Assembly: GCF_027409185.1 (NCBI RefSeq) | Contig: NC_084463.1 | Coordinates: 158,015,869 to 158,079,868, forward strand | Origin: Cynocephalus volans | Lineage: Eukaryota > Chordata > Mammalia > Dermoptera > Cynocephalidae | Reading direction: 5' to 3' | DNA: 64,000 nucleotides | Shown here: one piece after another, positions 1 through 30,674 of the stretch | Layout: every line of letters starts with the position of its first letter | Position numbering within the stretch: the stretch's first letter is position 1 | Notes under the pieces: model-generated | Seen by the model: only the letters and a program-made list of their open reading frames with translations | Database searches by the model: none | What the model was told of the DNA's origin: nothing | Translations under genes and position numbers: made by a program

Positions 1-3000
1 GCTCATCGGTGTGGCCCTGCAGCAGAGGGTGGGCTGTCACCCCTGCCTCTCCCCAACACCTCTTCCCTCCCTCCTCCCCCAAGCCCTTAGCCCCCCAACC
101 TGGATTACAGGGGAGAAGCCCTGGGCCAGTTCTCCCCTCAGCAATGCATTCTTCGTTGTTCCCACCAGCAGCTCAGAGCCAAGCCCTTCAGCAATGGCCC
201 GCACGGCCCCAAAGTGTTCTGGGATCTGCAGAGTGGTGGCAGAACGTCAGGAGCCCACTGACCATTCTTCTTCCCCCTTTTTGACCCCAGCACAGCCCTC
301 ACCTCAGCCTCCTGGAGGGCCACCAACCCAGGCCCCCACTGTACCAGCCGGCGGTCCCGCCCGCCACCACTCAGCACTGTCCCGTCCCGCCGGAGACACA
401 GGGCGAAGATGGAACCTTCATGAGCATGGGCCTGGGCCACAATCCCGTAGGTCTCTGTTGGCAAAGTCCCAGGTGGGTCATGCTCTTGGGGCTCAGGGGG
501 GTGGGGAGCAGGGGCAGCCTAGGCCATCACAATAGAGTAATAACTTCCAACTACTGAGTGCCTACTGAATACTGTTTCTGATCCTCATGACTGCGAACAC
601 TGCTATTATTCTCACTATTTTACGGACAGGACAATCGAGGCTCAGAGAACTGAGGTAACTTCCTAAAGCCCAGACCACTAGTGGCAAAACTAGAATTTGA
701 ACCCAAGATCTGGCAGACCCAAAGCCCCAGACTTTCTCCTCTGCCATGCTGTCCCCCACCCCACCCCCAAGAACTATCACCTCTCAAGGTAAAAAGATGG
801 GAGACCCTCTCCTGTGCATGAGCTAGTGTACTAGGACTGGAAGTACTAGACTTCCCAGATGGCACCCTCAACCACATACCTTTGGCCCCACCCCTGCCTG
901 GGGTCTTGGAATCAGAGGGGCCCCGCCCCCAAGTGAGAATGTTCCCCTCTGAGTCCCCAGTGAGAATGTCTCCATCCGGGAGGAACACGAAGCAAGGGAT
1001 AAACTTGGGTTTCTTGTATTTCTAGGGGGAGGAGCAGAGAACAAAGGTCAAAGGGAAGGACAAAGACTAAAAGCCACAGGACAGGACAGCTGGAGGCTGG
1101 GGAGCTTTAGGGTCTACAGTACTCAGATCAGTACTTCCATCTCCACTCTTCCCTCGCCCACCACCTTCCATTCATCCAGCCTCACCCCAAAGACACCCTG
1201 TTTCCGGGAGAGGGTCCCATTCCCAGGAATCCCTGCTCCACCACTCCAGTTCCAGAAGTGGACATGAGATTTCCCGCTGGTGACAATGCAGCTGCTGTCA
1301 CGAGGGCTGAAGCCAACGGCCAGGACTGAGTCATTTGTACTCTGAAGGGAAGACACTAAATTCAGCCACCCCAAACCCTGAGCACCCTCATACTACTTGA
1401 CTCTCTTGATTCTTATCCTGACAGTTGGCCTGCATGAAGTCCAGGAACCCCAAGACAACCCTTCCTTTGAGACCCTGGTCTGTTAAGAGCACTTTTCCCT
1501 GTCACGCATGATTAATCACCCTAATTCCTAATATTATCCATCATGAGGTCAGAATTTCTATAGTCCCCATTTCACAGATGGAGAAACCAAGGATCAGAGA
1601 GGCTAGGAGGTTTGCCCCAAGTGACCCAACCAGAAAGAAAGTAAATGGGTAAGTCTGGAGCTCTCTGCACTCCACCACTCCCATCCTCCCAACCTCAGAG
1701 CCCCTGCAGACCTGGACCCCTCACCTTGATCTCAGCCAGCTTTGTTCCCCGGCTGCAGTCCCACACCGACAGCATGTGCTCATTGGAATCATCCACCACA
1801 CAAAGAAAAGCACCCTGATCCTGAGGATGGGGGATGTGTATCAGAGGGGCTGGCTGAGCCCTGGAAGTCTGGGGGCTCATGGTCATTAGTCAGGGGGTTC
1901 CATCACAGATCAAGAGGGCAGAAGTTGATGCGTGCTCCTTTCTCAGAAGAACTGGCGGGGTGGGGTTCAGGAGGCCAGAACTTCTGAGGCTTCCAGTCAG
2001 GTGCAAGAATGAGGTTCCTGGGCAAGAATGGGGGTCTAGAGGTTTGGGGGCCAGCTCACCGCAGCTGAAAAGGCCAGGGCCCCCACACCCCGCTCAAAGG
2101 CACCCAGTCCAATCTCCTGCAGCTTCAGCAGCGTCTCTGAGTCCCAGATGTGAACCACTGGCTGCAGGGGCTGGTGGAGGAGAAGGGGTCAGGGGTGTGA
2201 AGGAAAGCTGGGCTGAAATTTCATCCTGTCTGCCTGGTGTTTGACTTTGGCCTTACCTTTCCATCCTTATCCACTCCGGCTGTCTGTCCTGAGGCTACCC
2301 GAACACCATCAGGGTGAACAGCAAGGCTAAGTAGGGGAAGAGACACTCTAGGGAAGGGAGTCTCTTAAGGCCACCCGACACACTTTCTCCATGCTTGCAG
2401 AGCAGTAAGGCGACTCTTCTCTCCTGCTCCTCCACACCCACCCAGACCCTCTTCCTGTCAAGCCCACCGTCCCCAGGCCCCAGGCCCCTCACCATCGAAC
2501 GCAGTCCGTGTGCCCCCGGTAATGTCTCTGGCCGCCACCTCCAGGACCCCCTGGGCCTCCCCCAGGCCGGTACAGCACCACCACACAGGCGATAAAGTAG
2601 ACCACCTCCCCAGAGCGCAGCACAAACAGATTAGAGCGGGAGTCACGACCCCTGTACCCATAACTGGGGTGGGGATCACTGTCAAGGAAAGGGTCAGATC
2701 AAGGGCAGAAGGAGGAAGAGGAGAGACAGACTTCTGGCTGGCAGCGCCATCGGAAGAAGAATGGTAGGGGAGGATTCCCAGGGCTCCCTGTCCCCATAGA
2801 CCCAGGAGATAACCGTAAAGTGGGGGTGGTCCCAAGGTGGGAAGAGCGGTTCCCATGGGACTGGAGGGGGCAGGATACACCCAGTCAAGGCTGAGGGTCT
2901 CCAGGGGTGGGCCGCTGGGCAGCTCCTCAAGGCTGCGGATGCCAGATGGGATGTACATGGTAATGGGGCGGCCACGAAGGAACATCTTCACTGAGATGCC

Positions 3001-5871
3001 TTCTATAGAGAAAAGGGGGGGTGTCAACCACCACCCTGCAGCCTCCCTTCCAGCAAAGCCAGAGCAGAACTCCACCCACCACACCTCACAGGTCCCCCCA
3101 AATAATTCTTGGGGCTGTAGCCCAAAGCCTAACTCCATCATCCAACTTCTTCCCTCTGTCTCTCTGTACATACCCAAATTGTAATTGCTCCTCCGAGATC
3201 CGGGACCCCCAGGGCTGGAAAGGGGGTCCTTCCCACCACGGCTGTTAGGAATAAACAGCATAGGGATTGGGATCAGGTCCCAAGACCTGAGGCAGAAGGG
3301 GCAGGACACGAAAAAGGAGGCTACTCCAGAGGCCACAGTCACCTCTGCAGGCTTGTAGTATGCACTGTGAGTGGCAGGGCCCTAGAGTAGATGGGGACTT
3401 TTAGTTCCACTTAAGAGATAAAAAGATTGAGGCTGAAGGGGCTAAGTGCACAGCAGAAGGCCACAAAGCTTGTAAGAGGCAGTGCAGGGTGCCAGAGCCC
3501 TTTCTTTCTTCCAGACCACCAGACCTCTGGCTACTGACCTTTTCATGTCCCCGTCTGTAAAATGGGACCAAAGTGAATCCAGAATGTACACCAGCCTGCC
3601 TTTCAAGGATCTAGCAGGTCAGCAAGAAAGTTCTTATCTCTCAAGAGGAAAGTGACAGGTGAGATCACCATGATCAGGTGATAAGGTGACAATACCTCTT
3701 CAGAGAATAGAGATCACCATGATCAGGTGATAAGGTGATAATACTTCTTCAGAGAATAAAGCGGAGGCCCAGGACAGGGCTAGAATGAACATTCAGGTGT
3801 CCTGGGGCCTGTACACACTCTGAGACAACTATGTTCAGCCACTAGGATGTTCCCTTGCCCTCTAGATGTAAGTAGATGGGTACTTGGTAGATTGAGAGGG
3901 CAGGAGGGCTGAAGCTCTGAGGACAGCCATCCATGAAAATCATGACAGCTTTTGGAAAAGCCACTTGGAATCTTGGAAGGTGTGTTGTGAAAGGGCAGGA
4001 GTCAGAAAGAGTTAGTTTCAAATTCTGACTCTAGCTGTGTGACCCCAAGCAAATGACTTACCCTCTCTGAGCCTACTTCCTCACCTGTGCAATGGACAGC
4101 CTGAACCCCCCTACCCCCCATGGATGCTGTGGGGACTGAATGAGATGGAGGAAGTTGAGGATTTAGCACAGTGCCAGTACACAGCATGCACCCCAGGAGT
4201 GCTGTTCCTTTCTTCCTGTTGGGCAGTGGGTCCCCCCGCCCTACCCAGGGAAGAGAGGTGAGGGATGTGGAAAGTCAAGAGCCTGAATCTGGGTAGGGTG
4301 GTTTGATGGGAGTCGTGTCCACCTCTCCATGCTCCCTGACCGCAATAACAGGTTGGCTGAGGAAGCTGCCTTCCTGGAGAGTTTCTGCCGAGGCCGCTCC
4401 GAGGGGGATGAGGAGGAGGAAGAATTTCTCCGTGGCCTGGTGGGGGCATAGAAAGCAAGTAAAGGTCATTCCCTCCAGTTGTGCTCCCCCATCCTCCCAC
4501 CCCTCCCAGTCTGCACCACAGGACACCTACGTGTCAGTGCGCTGCGGGGGCTGCACAGGCCTGAGGATTCCTGGGGGGCCAGGGGAGCCAGCACCACTGC
4601 TGCTGCTGCCCCCTCCTTCAGACTGAGTCCCACTTGGCTCTTCGTTGGCCCCCTGAGGGGCTGGGGGCCCATTGCTCAGGCCAGGGGGTCCAAGGGATGG
4701 CTCGATCTCCACCTCTGTCTCTGTCTGGGTGCCTCGGCTCACCAAAGAGGGGCTGCATGTCGGTGGCAGTCCTAGGGATGCTGCAGGGCTGCCAGGGAGA
4801 CACAGAATCAGCCTGATACCCCAGAAGCAGATGAAGGGGCAGGAATGAGGTGTGCTGACATGCATACCTGTCCCTTGTAGGAGCTGATATGCCAGAGCCC
4901 TGCAGGGAGGTGGGGGGCGCCTGCAGGCGCAGCAGGCGAAGGGCTTCTGCTAGGGCTGCCTTTACCAGCTCCATCTCCTCCTCCTGCACCCGAAGCCGTT
5001 GGCTCAAGGACTGCAGTGCCTCCTGAGCATGGCCCTCACCTGGGAAAGCGGCAAGAAGCACTCAAAATGGAGCCACCACCTGGAGAAAGGGTTGAGGGGA
5101 TTCTGTCCCCCACAATTTTACATTCGTCCACTGGGACTGCCCCCTTAAGGAGCCCCAAGCTTGGAGGCTGTCCAGAGGGGAGGAGACGGGTGGCAGAGGA
5201 TCAAGGGCCTCCTTCTGGCAGGGCAGGCGAGGAACCTGGCAAAGCTCCCTTCCTGCTGCCGTCTCAGCCTCCGCAAAGACAGAGAGTACCATGGAGTACC
5301 AGGGGGAAATATGGAGTGCTGCCGAGGAACGTGGGAGCCACAGAGAGAGGCGTGGTGCTGGTGAGGGATTGCAGCCACCCCACCCCAGGCCAGCAAGCTC
5401 AGGTCTCCAGCGAAAGCAAAGTTAACTGTGCCGGGGACACCAGGAGACAGGAGAGGGCACGAGAGAGAGTCATACGGAGGACCGAGTATGGGAAGAGAGA
5501 TCCATAGTGACAGGAGAGAGTATCAGTGGTGAGCAGAATAATAACGAAGGTCCCAGGGTAACAGCAGGAGTCAGGAGTAAAAAGATCCAAAATACCAGAA
5601 GAAAGGCCCAAAGCAACGTAGGGGGTAGGGAAACATCAAGGGACCCAGAGTCACACGGGAGGTAGAATGACGTCGGGGAAGTCCGAAATGACAGTAGGAG
5701 CACCCAAGTAACTAGGGAGGGCGACCTGAGGAGCTCTGGAGGATGCTCCGAGCCCCTGCGGCGGAGGAGCCCGCGGGGACGCCAGCAGACAGCCGTCGGG
5801 CACTGGCGCTCCGGGAAGGGGCACGCCGCCCGCCCCGCCCCGTACTCACCGGGCCCCGCGGCCCCGTCCAT
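1..5871 (-). CDS. EML3: EML3, echinoderm microtubule-associated protein-like 3 (5' 15 coding exons; C-terminus outside window)
   Basis: EML proteins bind microtubules; EML3 acts on spindle microtubules. Coding exons read on the minus strand are 5850-5871, 4868-5039, 4531-4788, 4323-4436, 3174-3241, 2879-3002, 2493-2663, 2257-2326, 2060-2170, 1725-1820, 1186-1341, 880-1021, 303-454, 100-225 and 1-16 (cut). All join in frame with GT-AG borders and give about 599 residues of a protein that is about 896 in human. The start codon is 5869-5871 and the protein begins MDGAAGPGEGHAQEALQ. A short coiled coil (residues ~12-45, the EML trimerisation region) is followed by a Ser/Pro-rich linker, then the HELP motif (around VKMFLRGRPITMYIPSG) and WD40 blades (for example VVHIWDSE, HVHFWNWSG). 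The first exon lies in a CpG island shared head to head with ROM1. The identification is from remembered human sequence and is very secure. Confidence 0.97.
525..760 (-). repeat. MIR SINE
   Basis: This EML3 intron segment has the MIR signature in reverse: an attatt-cccatttta-like start, then a run like ctcagagaactgaggtaac, then a gaatttgaaccca-like core. It is old and diverged. Confidence 0.65.
1540..1690 (-). repeat. MIR SINE
   Basis: Reverse MIR pattern (ccccatttcacagatggag, then ggatcagagagg) in an EML3 intron. Confidence 0.65.
3661..3758. repeat. 49-bp tandem duplication in an EML3 intron
   Basis: Two adjacent 49-bp units (3661-3709 and 3710-3758) start gagatcaccatgatcagg and differ at about two positions. 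The low divergence suggests a recent local duplication. Confidence 0.9.
4000..4170 (+). repeat. MIR SINE
   Basis: Forward MIR core (ctctagctgtgtgacccc, then cctcacctgtgcaatgg) in the EML3 intron between the exons at 3174-3241 and 4323-4436. Confidence 0.65.
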
Positions 5872-6560
5872 CCGGCCCCCGGGTTGCTCGGAGCGGCGGC
5901 GGCGGAGGCGGCGTCTAAGCCGCGGGGGCCATGGCCGGGGAGAGGGGAAGGGGAAGCACCCCGGGGCGCGCGCGAAGGGGCGTCGTGCCACCCCCGGGGG
6001 CGCTGTGGGGCGCGAGAAAAGGGCCTGGAGGGGGCGCTATGGGGCCGGGGCCGCAGCCTCCAGGGCCCGCCGGGGCCTCGAACTCTCCCGGGGCCGATCT
6101 CGGCTCCCGGGGGCGGGCTGGCGGGGCCGTCCGGGGCCCCAGCGCGGCAGCACAAACAGGCGCCGGACGCGGAGCCGCCAGGAAGCGCGGGAGGGGGGGG
6201 CGGGCCGCCTGGTAACCCCTCCCTGTCCGGGCCTCGCCGCCGAGCAGGGGGCGGGGCCCGCCGGCTGACCCCTTGCCCCCTCCCGGCCTTCGGCCTCCAC
6301 CCCTTCCGGGATCCCCGCCCCTGGACTCCCAGGGATCCGGGAGGGAGCGCTGGCCCTGAGGTCACCGCCCTCAGCCCCCAGCCCGTCGGGGCTGAGCCGA
6401 CCAGCCCACCCACTTCCGCGAGGGTGCAGGGGCGGGATCACGACAAGGGCCGTCTGCCCGGGGGCGGAGCTTTTCCTTAGGGGCAAGAGCAACGCATCCC
6501 GAATTGGACTGGCGGGGGACAAGGCGGCGGGTTGTAAAGGCTGGGGGTGGGAGGAGGCTT
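5720..6560. promoter_or_regulatory. CpG-rich divergent promoter region between EML3 and ROM1
   Basis: A GC- and CpG-rich block covers the EML3 first exon and about 600 bp upstream of it. The EML3 start codon (5871, minus) and ROM1 start codon (6680, plus) are only about 0.8 kb apart, head to head. The island is centred on the EML3 side. The ROM1 side is less CpG-rich, fitting a tissue-restricted gene next to a broadly expressed one. Confidence 0.7.
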
Positions 6561-6606
6561 AGGGTATTGGGGTCAGGGTGGCATTAGCCCAGCTCAAGCC
6601 GGGCTG

Positions 6607-6619
6607 GGCTGATTCAGCA
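6607..6619 (+). promoter_or_regulatory. NRL/MARE-like site upstream of ROM1
   Basis: The sequence GGCTGATTCAGCA matches the Maf recognition element TGCTGATTCAGCA at 12 of 13 positions. It lies about 60 bp before the ROM1 start codon. NRL, the rod-specific Maf factor, is known to drive rod genes, so this is a good candidate for the rod switch of ROM1. Binding is inferred, not shown. Confidence 0.6.
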
Positions 6620-6679
6620 TGCTGCGCCAGCCAGCCCTCATCCCCGACAGCTCTGCACTCCCCTGGGCAGAGATGGGAG

Positions 6680-8262
6680 ATGGCGCCGGTGTTGCCCCTG
6701 GTGCTGCCCCTCCAGCCCCGCATCCGTCTGGCGCAGGGGCTCTGGCTCCTCTCCTGGTTGCTGGCACTGGCCGGTGGCCTCACCCTCCTCTGTAGCGGGC
6801 ACCTCCTGGTCCAGCTGAGGCACCTTGGCACCTTCCTGGCTCCCTCCTGCCCGTTCACCGTCTTGCCCCAGGCTGCCCTGGCAGCGGGCGTAATGGCTCT
6901 GGGCACAGGACTGGGTGGTGCAGGAGCCAGCCGGGCAAGTCTGGATGCAGCTCGATACCCTCCCTGGCGAGCGATTCTGAGCCCACTGCTGGTGGCTGGC
7001 ACTGCTATAGGCGGGGGACTCCTGGTCCTTGCCTTGGGGCTAGCCCTGGGTTTGCCTGGGACTCTGGATGTGGGGCTGGAGGAGGGCCTGAAGACTGCGT
7101 TGGCTCACTACAAGGACACAGAGGTGCCCGGGCACTGTCATGCCAAACGGCTGATGGATGAGCTGCAGCTGAAGCACCACTGCTGCGGGCGCCATGGGTA
7201 CAAAGATTGGTTTGGGGTCCAGTGGGTCAGCAGCCGTTATCTTGACCCCAGTGACCAGGACGTGGTTGAGTGAGTGATTTGCTTGTCTCCTCTTTTTCCT
7301 CCTCCCCCTCCCACTCCCCCTCCTCCTCCCTAGACAGGCTCCCTCCTGCTGCCTTGAAACCACAGCTAACCCAGACAGGCAATAAATAGAGCACAGTGCT
7401 GGAGAGAATGGGTTGCAGCTCTGTCATTTATTAGCTGTGCAAACCCAGGGCATGTTACCAAACCACTCAGGGCTCATTTCCTCATCTGTAAAATGGAGTT
7501 AATAGTACCTATCTCACAGAGTTGTTGTGAAGATAGATGAATTATGCATGCCTGGCACATAGCAGAGCAGTCAGTAAACGTTTTACTATCATTTTTCTCT
7601 TCTCAACTCCTGTGCCCCTCAGCTTCTCACCAGGCCTCTTATCTCCAGACATCCTAACACCCCTGTCCCTCCCTTTGCAGCCGGATCCAGAGCAATGTGG
7701 AAGGCCTATACCTGACTGATGGGGTCCCCTTCTCCTGCTGCAACCCTCACTCACCCCGGCCTTGCCTACAAAGCCGACTCGCAGACCCCTATGCCCATCC
7801 CCTCTTTGATCCCCGACAGCCCAACCTAAACCTCTGGGCCCAAGGGTGCCATGCGGTGCTGCTGGGGCACCTGCAGAGCTTGGCGAGCACACTAGGCAGC
7901 ATGCTGGCTGTGACTTTCCTGCTGCAGGTGAGTCTGCAACATGTCTGAGGCCTCCTTCCATCTGGGACTCCTCACTGCCTCCAACTCCGGGGTCCCTGGG
8001 ACTGCTGAGCCTCCTTGACTCTTTCCTCTTGCTTCCCCCACAGGCTCTGGTGCTCCTCGGCCTGCGGTACCTGCAAACAGCGCTGGAGGGGCTTGGCGGG
8101 GTTATCGATGGGGAAGGAGAGACCCAGGGCTATCTCTTTCCGGGTGGGCTGAAAGACATGCTAAAAACAGCATGGCTGCAGGGAAGGGCTGCCCACAGGC
8201 CAGCACCTGAGCAGGCCCCACCAGAAGAGGCACCTCCTAAGGAGGATATACCTGAGGCCTAG
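6680..8262 (+). CDS. ROM1: ROM1, rod outer segment membrane protein 1
   Basis: ROM1 is a tetraspanin that pairs with peripherin-2 (PRPH2) at the rims of photoreceptor discs. Exons are 6680-7269, 7681-7927 and 8044-8262, all GT-AG, giving 351 residues, the human length. The start was set at MAPVLPLVLP. An in-frame upstream ATG exists at 6578, but it would add 34 residues the family lacks. Four hydrophobic segments are visible (roughly residues 19-42, 60-82, 98-123 and 260-285). The large second extracellular loop carries the conserved HHCCGRHGYKDW and PFSCCNPHSP cysteine motifs of the peripherin/ROM family. An AATAAA lies about 285 bp past the stop. Intron 1 holds a MIR. It is head to head with EML3 and tail to tail with B3GAT3. 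Confidence 0.98.
7385..7590 (+). repeat. MIR SINE in ROM1 intron 1
   Basis: Full-length-looking forward MIR: ctcatctgtaaaatggag, then ttgttgtgaagat, then tgcctggcacatag. Confidence 0.8.
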
Positions 8263-8546
8263 TGGCCTGGAGCTTGGGGGTGGGATGGGGAGGAGGGGAA
8301 GAGGGAGGGATGGACAAGGCTGGAAACCTCACAACTCCTTACCAAGGCTTCAAGTTGGGGGGGTGGGGGGGTGTCTCTGGGATTAGAGAGGTTAAAGATA
8401 GTCAACAAGCTGAACTGGCATGAGAGAGAAAACCAGGTGTCCCAGGGCCCAGCTCTTGTGGCCAGAACCACCAGGGAACAGAAAAGAAGAGGGTGATGAG
8501 TAAGTGACACAGGAAGGACTGGAGACTGCTGTTGGTGCATGGACTC

Positions 8547-8552
8547 AATAAA
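8547..8552 (+). promoter_or_regulatory. ROM1 polyadenylation signal AATAAA
   Basis: AATAAA about 285 bp past the ROM1 stop. The B3GAT3 signal on the other strand is only about 190 bp away, so the two 3' ends converge closely. Confidence 0.75.
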
Positions 8553-8737
8553 GCTTTTGGATGGTAGCCACTGCTCTTTCTCACTGATTTCTGTCTGATG
8601 GAGAAGCCATGACTCCAAAGCTTTGACCCTGGCTCTGCCTGTGTAGGAACAGATACCCCCATATCTATGAGGATCAGAAAGAAAGAACCAGCTGTGTGAA
8701 GTGAAGGAAAACAAGAAGCCCCTCCAGGTTGGGATTC

Positions 8738-8743
8738 TTTATT
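8738..8743 (-). promoter_or_regulatory. B3GAT3 polyadenylation signal AATAAA
   Basis: TTTATT on the plus strand reads AATAAA on the B3GAT3 strand, about 400 bp past its stop codon. Confidence 0.75.
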
Positions 8744-9141
8744 CTGGAGGTAGAAGCGTGGGGGGGTGGGGGGTGTCAGCATGCTCAGGTGGGGAGGGTC
8801 CAGCCCAGCTCTTCCAGCCCCCCAGCGCATGCCCAGCCCCAATAAGTTACCCAGTTCCTCAGCTTCCCTCCCTCCTGAGTCCATCTGTCCTCTTCCACCC
8901 CAGGCAGGGCTGACCGGGCTCAAGACAAGGGCCACTTGTCTCCAGCCTGTGGGCAGTGCTACACGGCAGGCTGGGCTCCCCCAGGAGAACCAGCTGGGCC
9001 ATGCCCTGGGGCTGGAGGGACAGAGGGGCCACCTCTGGCTTTGAGGGTCAGGACTTTGAAAACCACATCCTGGGCAGGCCTGGGGCCCAGTCCCACAAGG
9101 TCTGTGCCTGAAATGAGGTGGTAGTCAGGGTGGGGCCGCCA

Positions 9142-13330
<4,189 letters not shown>

Positions 13331-13439
13331 CGTACTTCGAGACGCGCCCCGAGCACGGAATTGCATGAGAAATCCCATCCCTGAGCCCAGATTTTTCTCC
13401 TTACATGAATTCATCCATCGTCAGTCACAGCACCCAATT

Positions 13440-13600
13440 AACAATTGCTCAACACTTGTTACACAAATGAATGATACCTAGGGCCTACCATGTGCCAGGC
13501 CAATCTTCTGGGTATCGCATATAAATAATCCTCTCAGATAATGGTACTGTTCCCATTTCAGATAAGAAACCAAGGTTGAAAAAAATTGTCACTGCATGTG
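13440..13600 (-). repeat. MIR SINE
   Basis: Reverse MIR/L2-type pattern (cctaccatgtgccaggc, then cccatttcagataag) between B3GAT3 and GANAB. From about 13600 to 14230 I recognise no gene or repeat. Confidence 0.55.
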
Positions 13601-14251
13601 GCAATTTTCTATGTCCCTTCTCCATACCTGATTCCAGCATCTATACTGTTTCCTCTGGCCCACAATTCTTCAACAGATCACAGTGGGGGGGTCAGGGATT
13701 ACCAAGGCAGTGGGTTACCTCCCAGAGAAATGACTGGAAATACATCCTGAGCTGGGAAATTCAATGAAGCTATCCCCTACCTCCTCACAAGCACAAGCCA
13801 TCCTTAGCAGTCATTTTTCCTAAAAAACAAAAGCAACTACCAGGTCCTTGTAAAATTGTCTCTAAGACTTGCGACCAGTCTGCAAAATGGAGGAAACTAT
13901 TTCCTGTCTCTAACAGAATGGGAAATGTTTTTAAAATGCTGTTAGCTAAAGAGATGCAGCCTTTAGTGTGAGAACACCTGACCTTATAGCTATTTCTATC
14001 CAAGAGGGAGCCCATCAGCTCTGATCACCACTTATTAACAATGCCTACTAAAATCTGATGACCTTGCTGGTCTCTTGTATGAAAATATCAGCATATGGCA
14101 AGCTGAGGAAGGCTCATTCTAGCTCATTTTGCTGAATCGTTGTGGCTTATGCTGAAGCCAGATGAAAATGTCAAGCCCTTGGGCTTCTAGAAGCTGGGAC
14201 TCAGACTAGAACTAGAATCCAGACACCCAACACTTACTTATGGTTTATCCC

Positions 14252-14257
14252 TTTATT
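14252..14257 (-). promoter_or_regulatory. GANAB polyadenylation signal AATAAA
   Basis: TTTATT on the plus strand, about 960 bp past the GANAB stop, matching a long 3' UTR at about 14235-15215. That interval has no other gene signal. Confidence 0.65.
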
Positions 14258-15215
14258 GGTTCTCCTTTTATCAAAACCTGTCACAGCTGGGTGCCAAGAG
14301 GAAGTAAAAAAAAAATTTCCACAAATATTCCCCCTGGTACCCCATTAGTCCTTCCCCACCCCCCACCCAGGGCTTCAGGCCAACCTTAGGCACACATGAT
14401 CATCTCCCCCCACCCTCAGCTTCCTCCCAGCAATAAATACAGGTGACCGTGATTCAATGAAACCACGAATGATTTACCCATCTTGAATGCCCCTCAAGGA
14501 GTTGTGAAGGGGGCAAAAGAAGTTTAATGTCCATTCCCTCTTAAGGAGGTGTGGAAACTTCTTTCCCCCAAGGGACAGGGTAGGTAGAACTGCCCCTGTC
14601 GGAACTGCAGCAGCTCTAAAAGCAATCAGGGAGAGGGAAAGATTGCTCCTTTGATCCATTCGTCCCTTATCAGGTAAGGGGTGGTCCCAGTGTATCCGCG
14701 TAGCATAAAAAGGGGAGCATAAAAAGGGGAGGGCTGACAGGGTAGAGCCAGGAGGAAGAAATAAAGGGAGAGCAGTTTGGTGGGGATGGAAGGGGAAGAA
14801 GGAAAGAAGCCCTAAAGCTCATTGCCCTCATCTTTGTCTGAGAAATGGTATCAATACACAGGAGGCATAATGGATACGGTCTGGGGGAGATTCAGGGCTC
14901 CCAATGAAGGGAAAGAGAAGCGGAGGCAAGGGCCCTGTGGTCCCCAGGTCTTCACAAGTGAACGTGCTCTAGTTAGAGCAACTGAATGCTGAGGTAATAA
15001 AGGGAAAGGCATGGTATCAACAAAGTGGGAAAGGTCAGGAGATCACAAGGGGAATTTGGAGCCCAGAGACAGCCCTGTCATCCTGCCCAGATGCTGGTAG
15101 CATCGGGTCTTGGGATAAGAAAGGTGAAGTCTGGGGAGGATCAAATTCCAAGGCAGAAAAAGATTAATTCTCATCACCACTGCATCCCTCCCCCCAACCC
15201 AGAACATCCCTTGGG

Positions 15216-30240
<15,025 letters not shown>

Positions 30241-30420
30241 CTTGTGCTGGGTTTGCTCCTTGACCCCGAACTTCCCCTCCCCCAGCGCGCGCTAAGCCAC
30301 GTATCTTAGCGCCCGCCCCTTCCGGCTTTCTGATTGACTCGGGCCGGAAGCAGCAGGGCGCCTGTCCCATTGGCGAAGTGCGCACTATAAATGCTCGTAG
30401 GGGGCAGGGCAAGGGGCGGG
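30241..30420 (-). promoter_or_regulatory. GANAB promoter
   Basis: Read on the minus strand: a CCAAT box (about 30368-30372), two ETS-type GGAA motifs (ccggaag and cttccggcc) and a GGGGCGGG Sp1 box lie within 140 bp of the GANAB start, in a CpG-rich block. The INTS5 3' end is only about 270 bp from the GANAB start, so this promoter is squeezed against the upstream gene's end. Confidence 0.6.
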
Positions 30421-30524
30421 GCTTGAGGCAGGGGTGGGAACGTCCAGAGCCTGGCGCTGTCCGACTTTGCCCCGCTCTCAGCATCAGACAGAAGAACTGG
30501 ACTGTTTTCCTCAACTTGGCAAAT

Positions 30525-30530
30525 TTTATT
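30525..30530 (-). promoter_or_regulatory. INTS5 polyadenylation signal AATAAA
   Basis: TTTATT on the plus strand, about 145 bp past the INTS5 stop; a short 3' UTR. Confidence 0.75.
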
Positions 30531-30674
30531 TAGAAAAAAGCTGGGGGAGGAAAAAAGTGACAGCGCTCTTTAGGCCAAGGACTTAGAAGAGAAACCTCCA
30601 CCCTTCCGTAGCACCTTAGTCCTTTTTCTCTCTCTCACTGCTCAACCCCCTCGGCTTCTGGAGCATGGAAAAGG

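Noticed and set aside
2458-3342. 294-codon minus-strand frame in EML3
   Set aside because: It runs through real EML3 exons and their introns. The exons have clear splice borders and join in another way.
5743-6480. 245-codon plus-strand frame, and overlapping frames, in the EML3-ROM1 CpG island
   Set aside because: Low-complexity Pro/Gly/Arg/Ala product typical of CpG islands, antisense to the EML3 first exon.
6578-6679. Upstream in-frame ATG extending ROM1 by 34 residues
   Set aside because: The extension lacks homology to known ROM1 proteins. Starting at MAPVLPL gives exactly the 351-residue family length.
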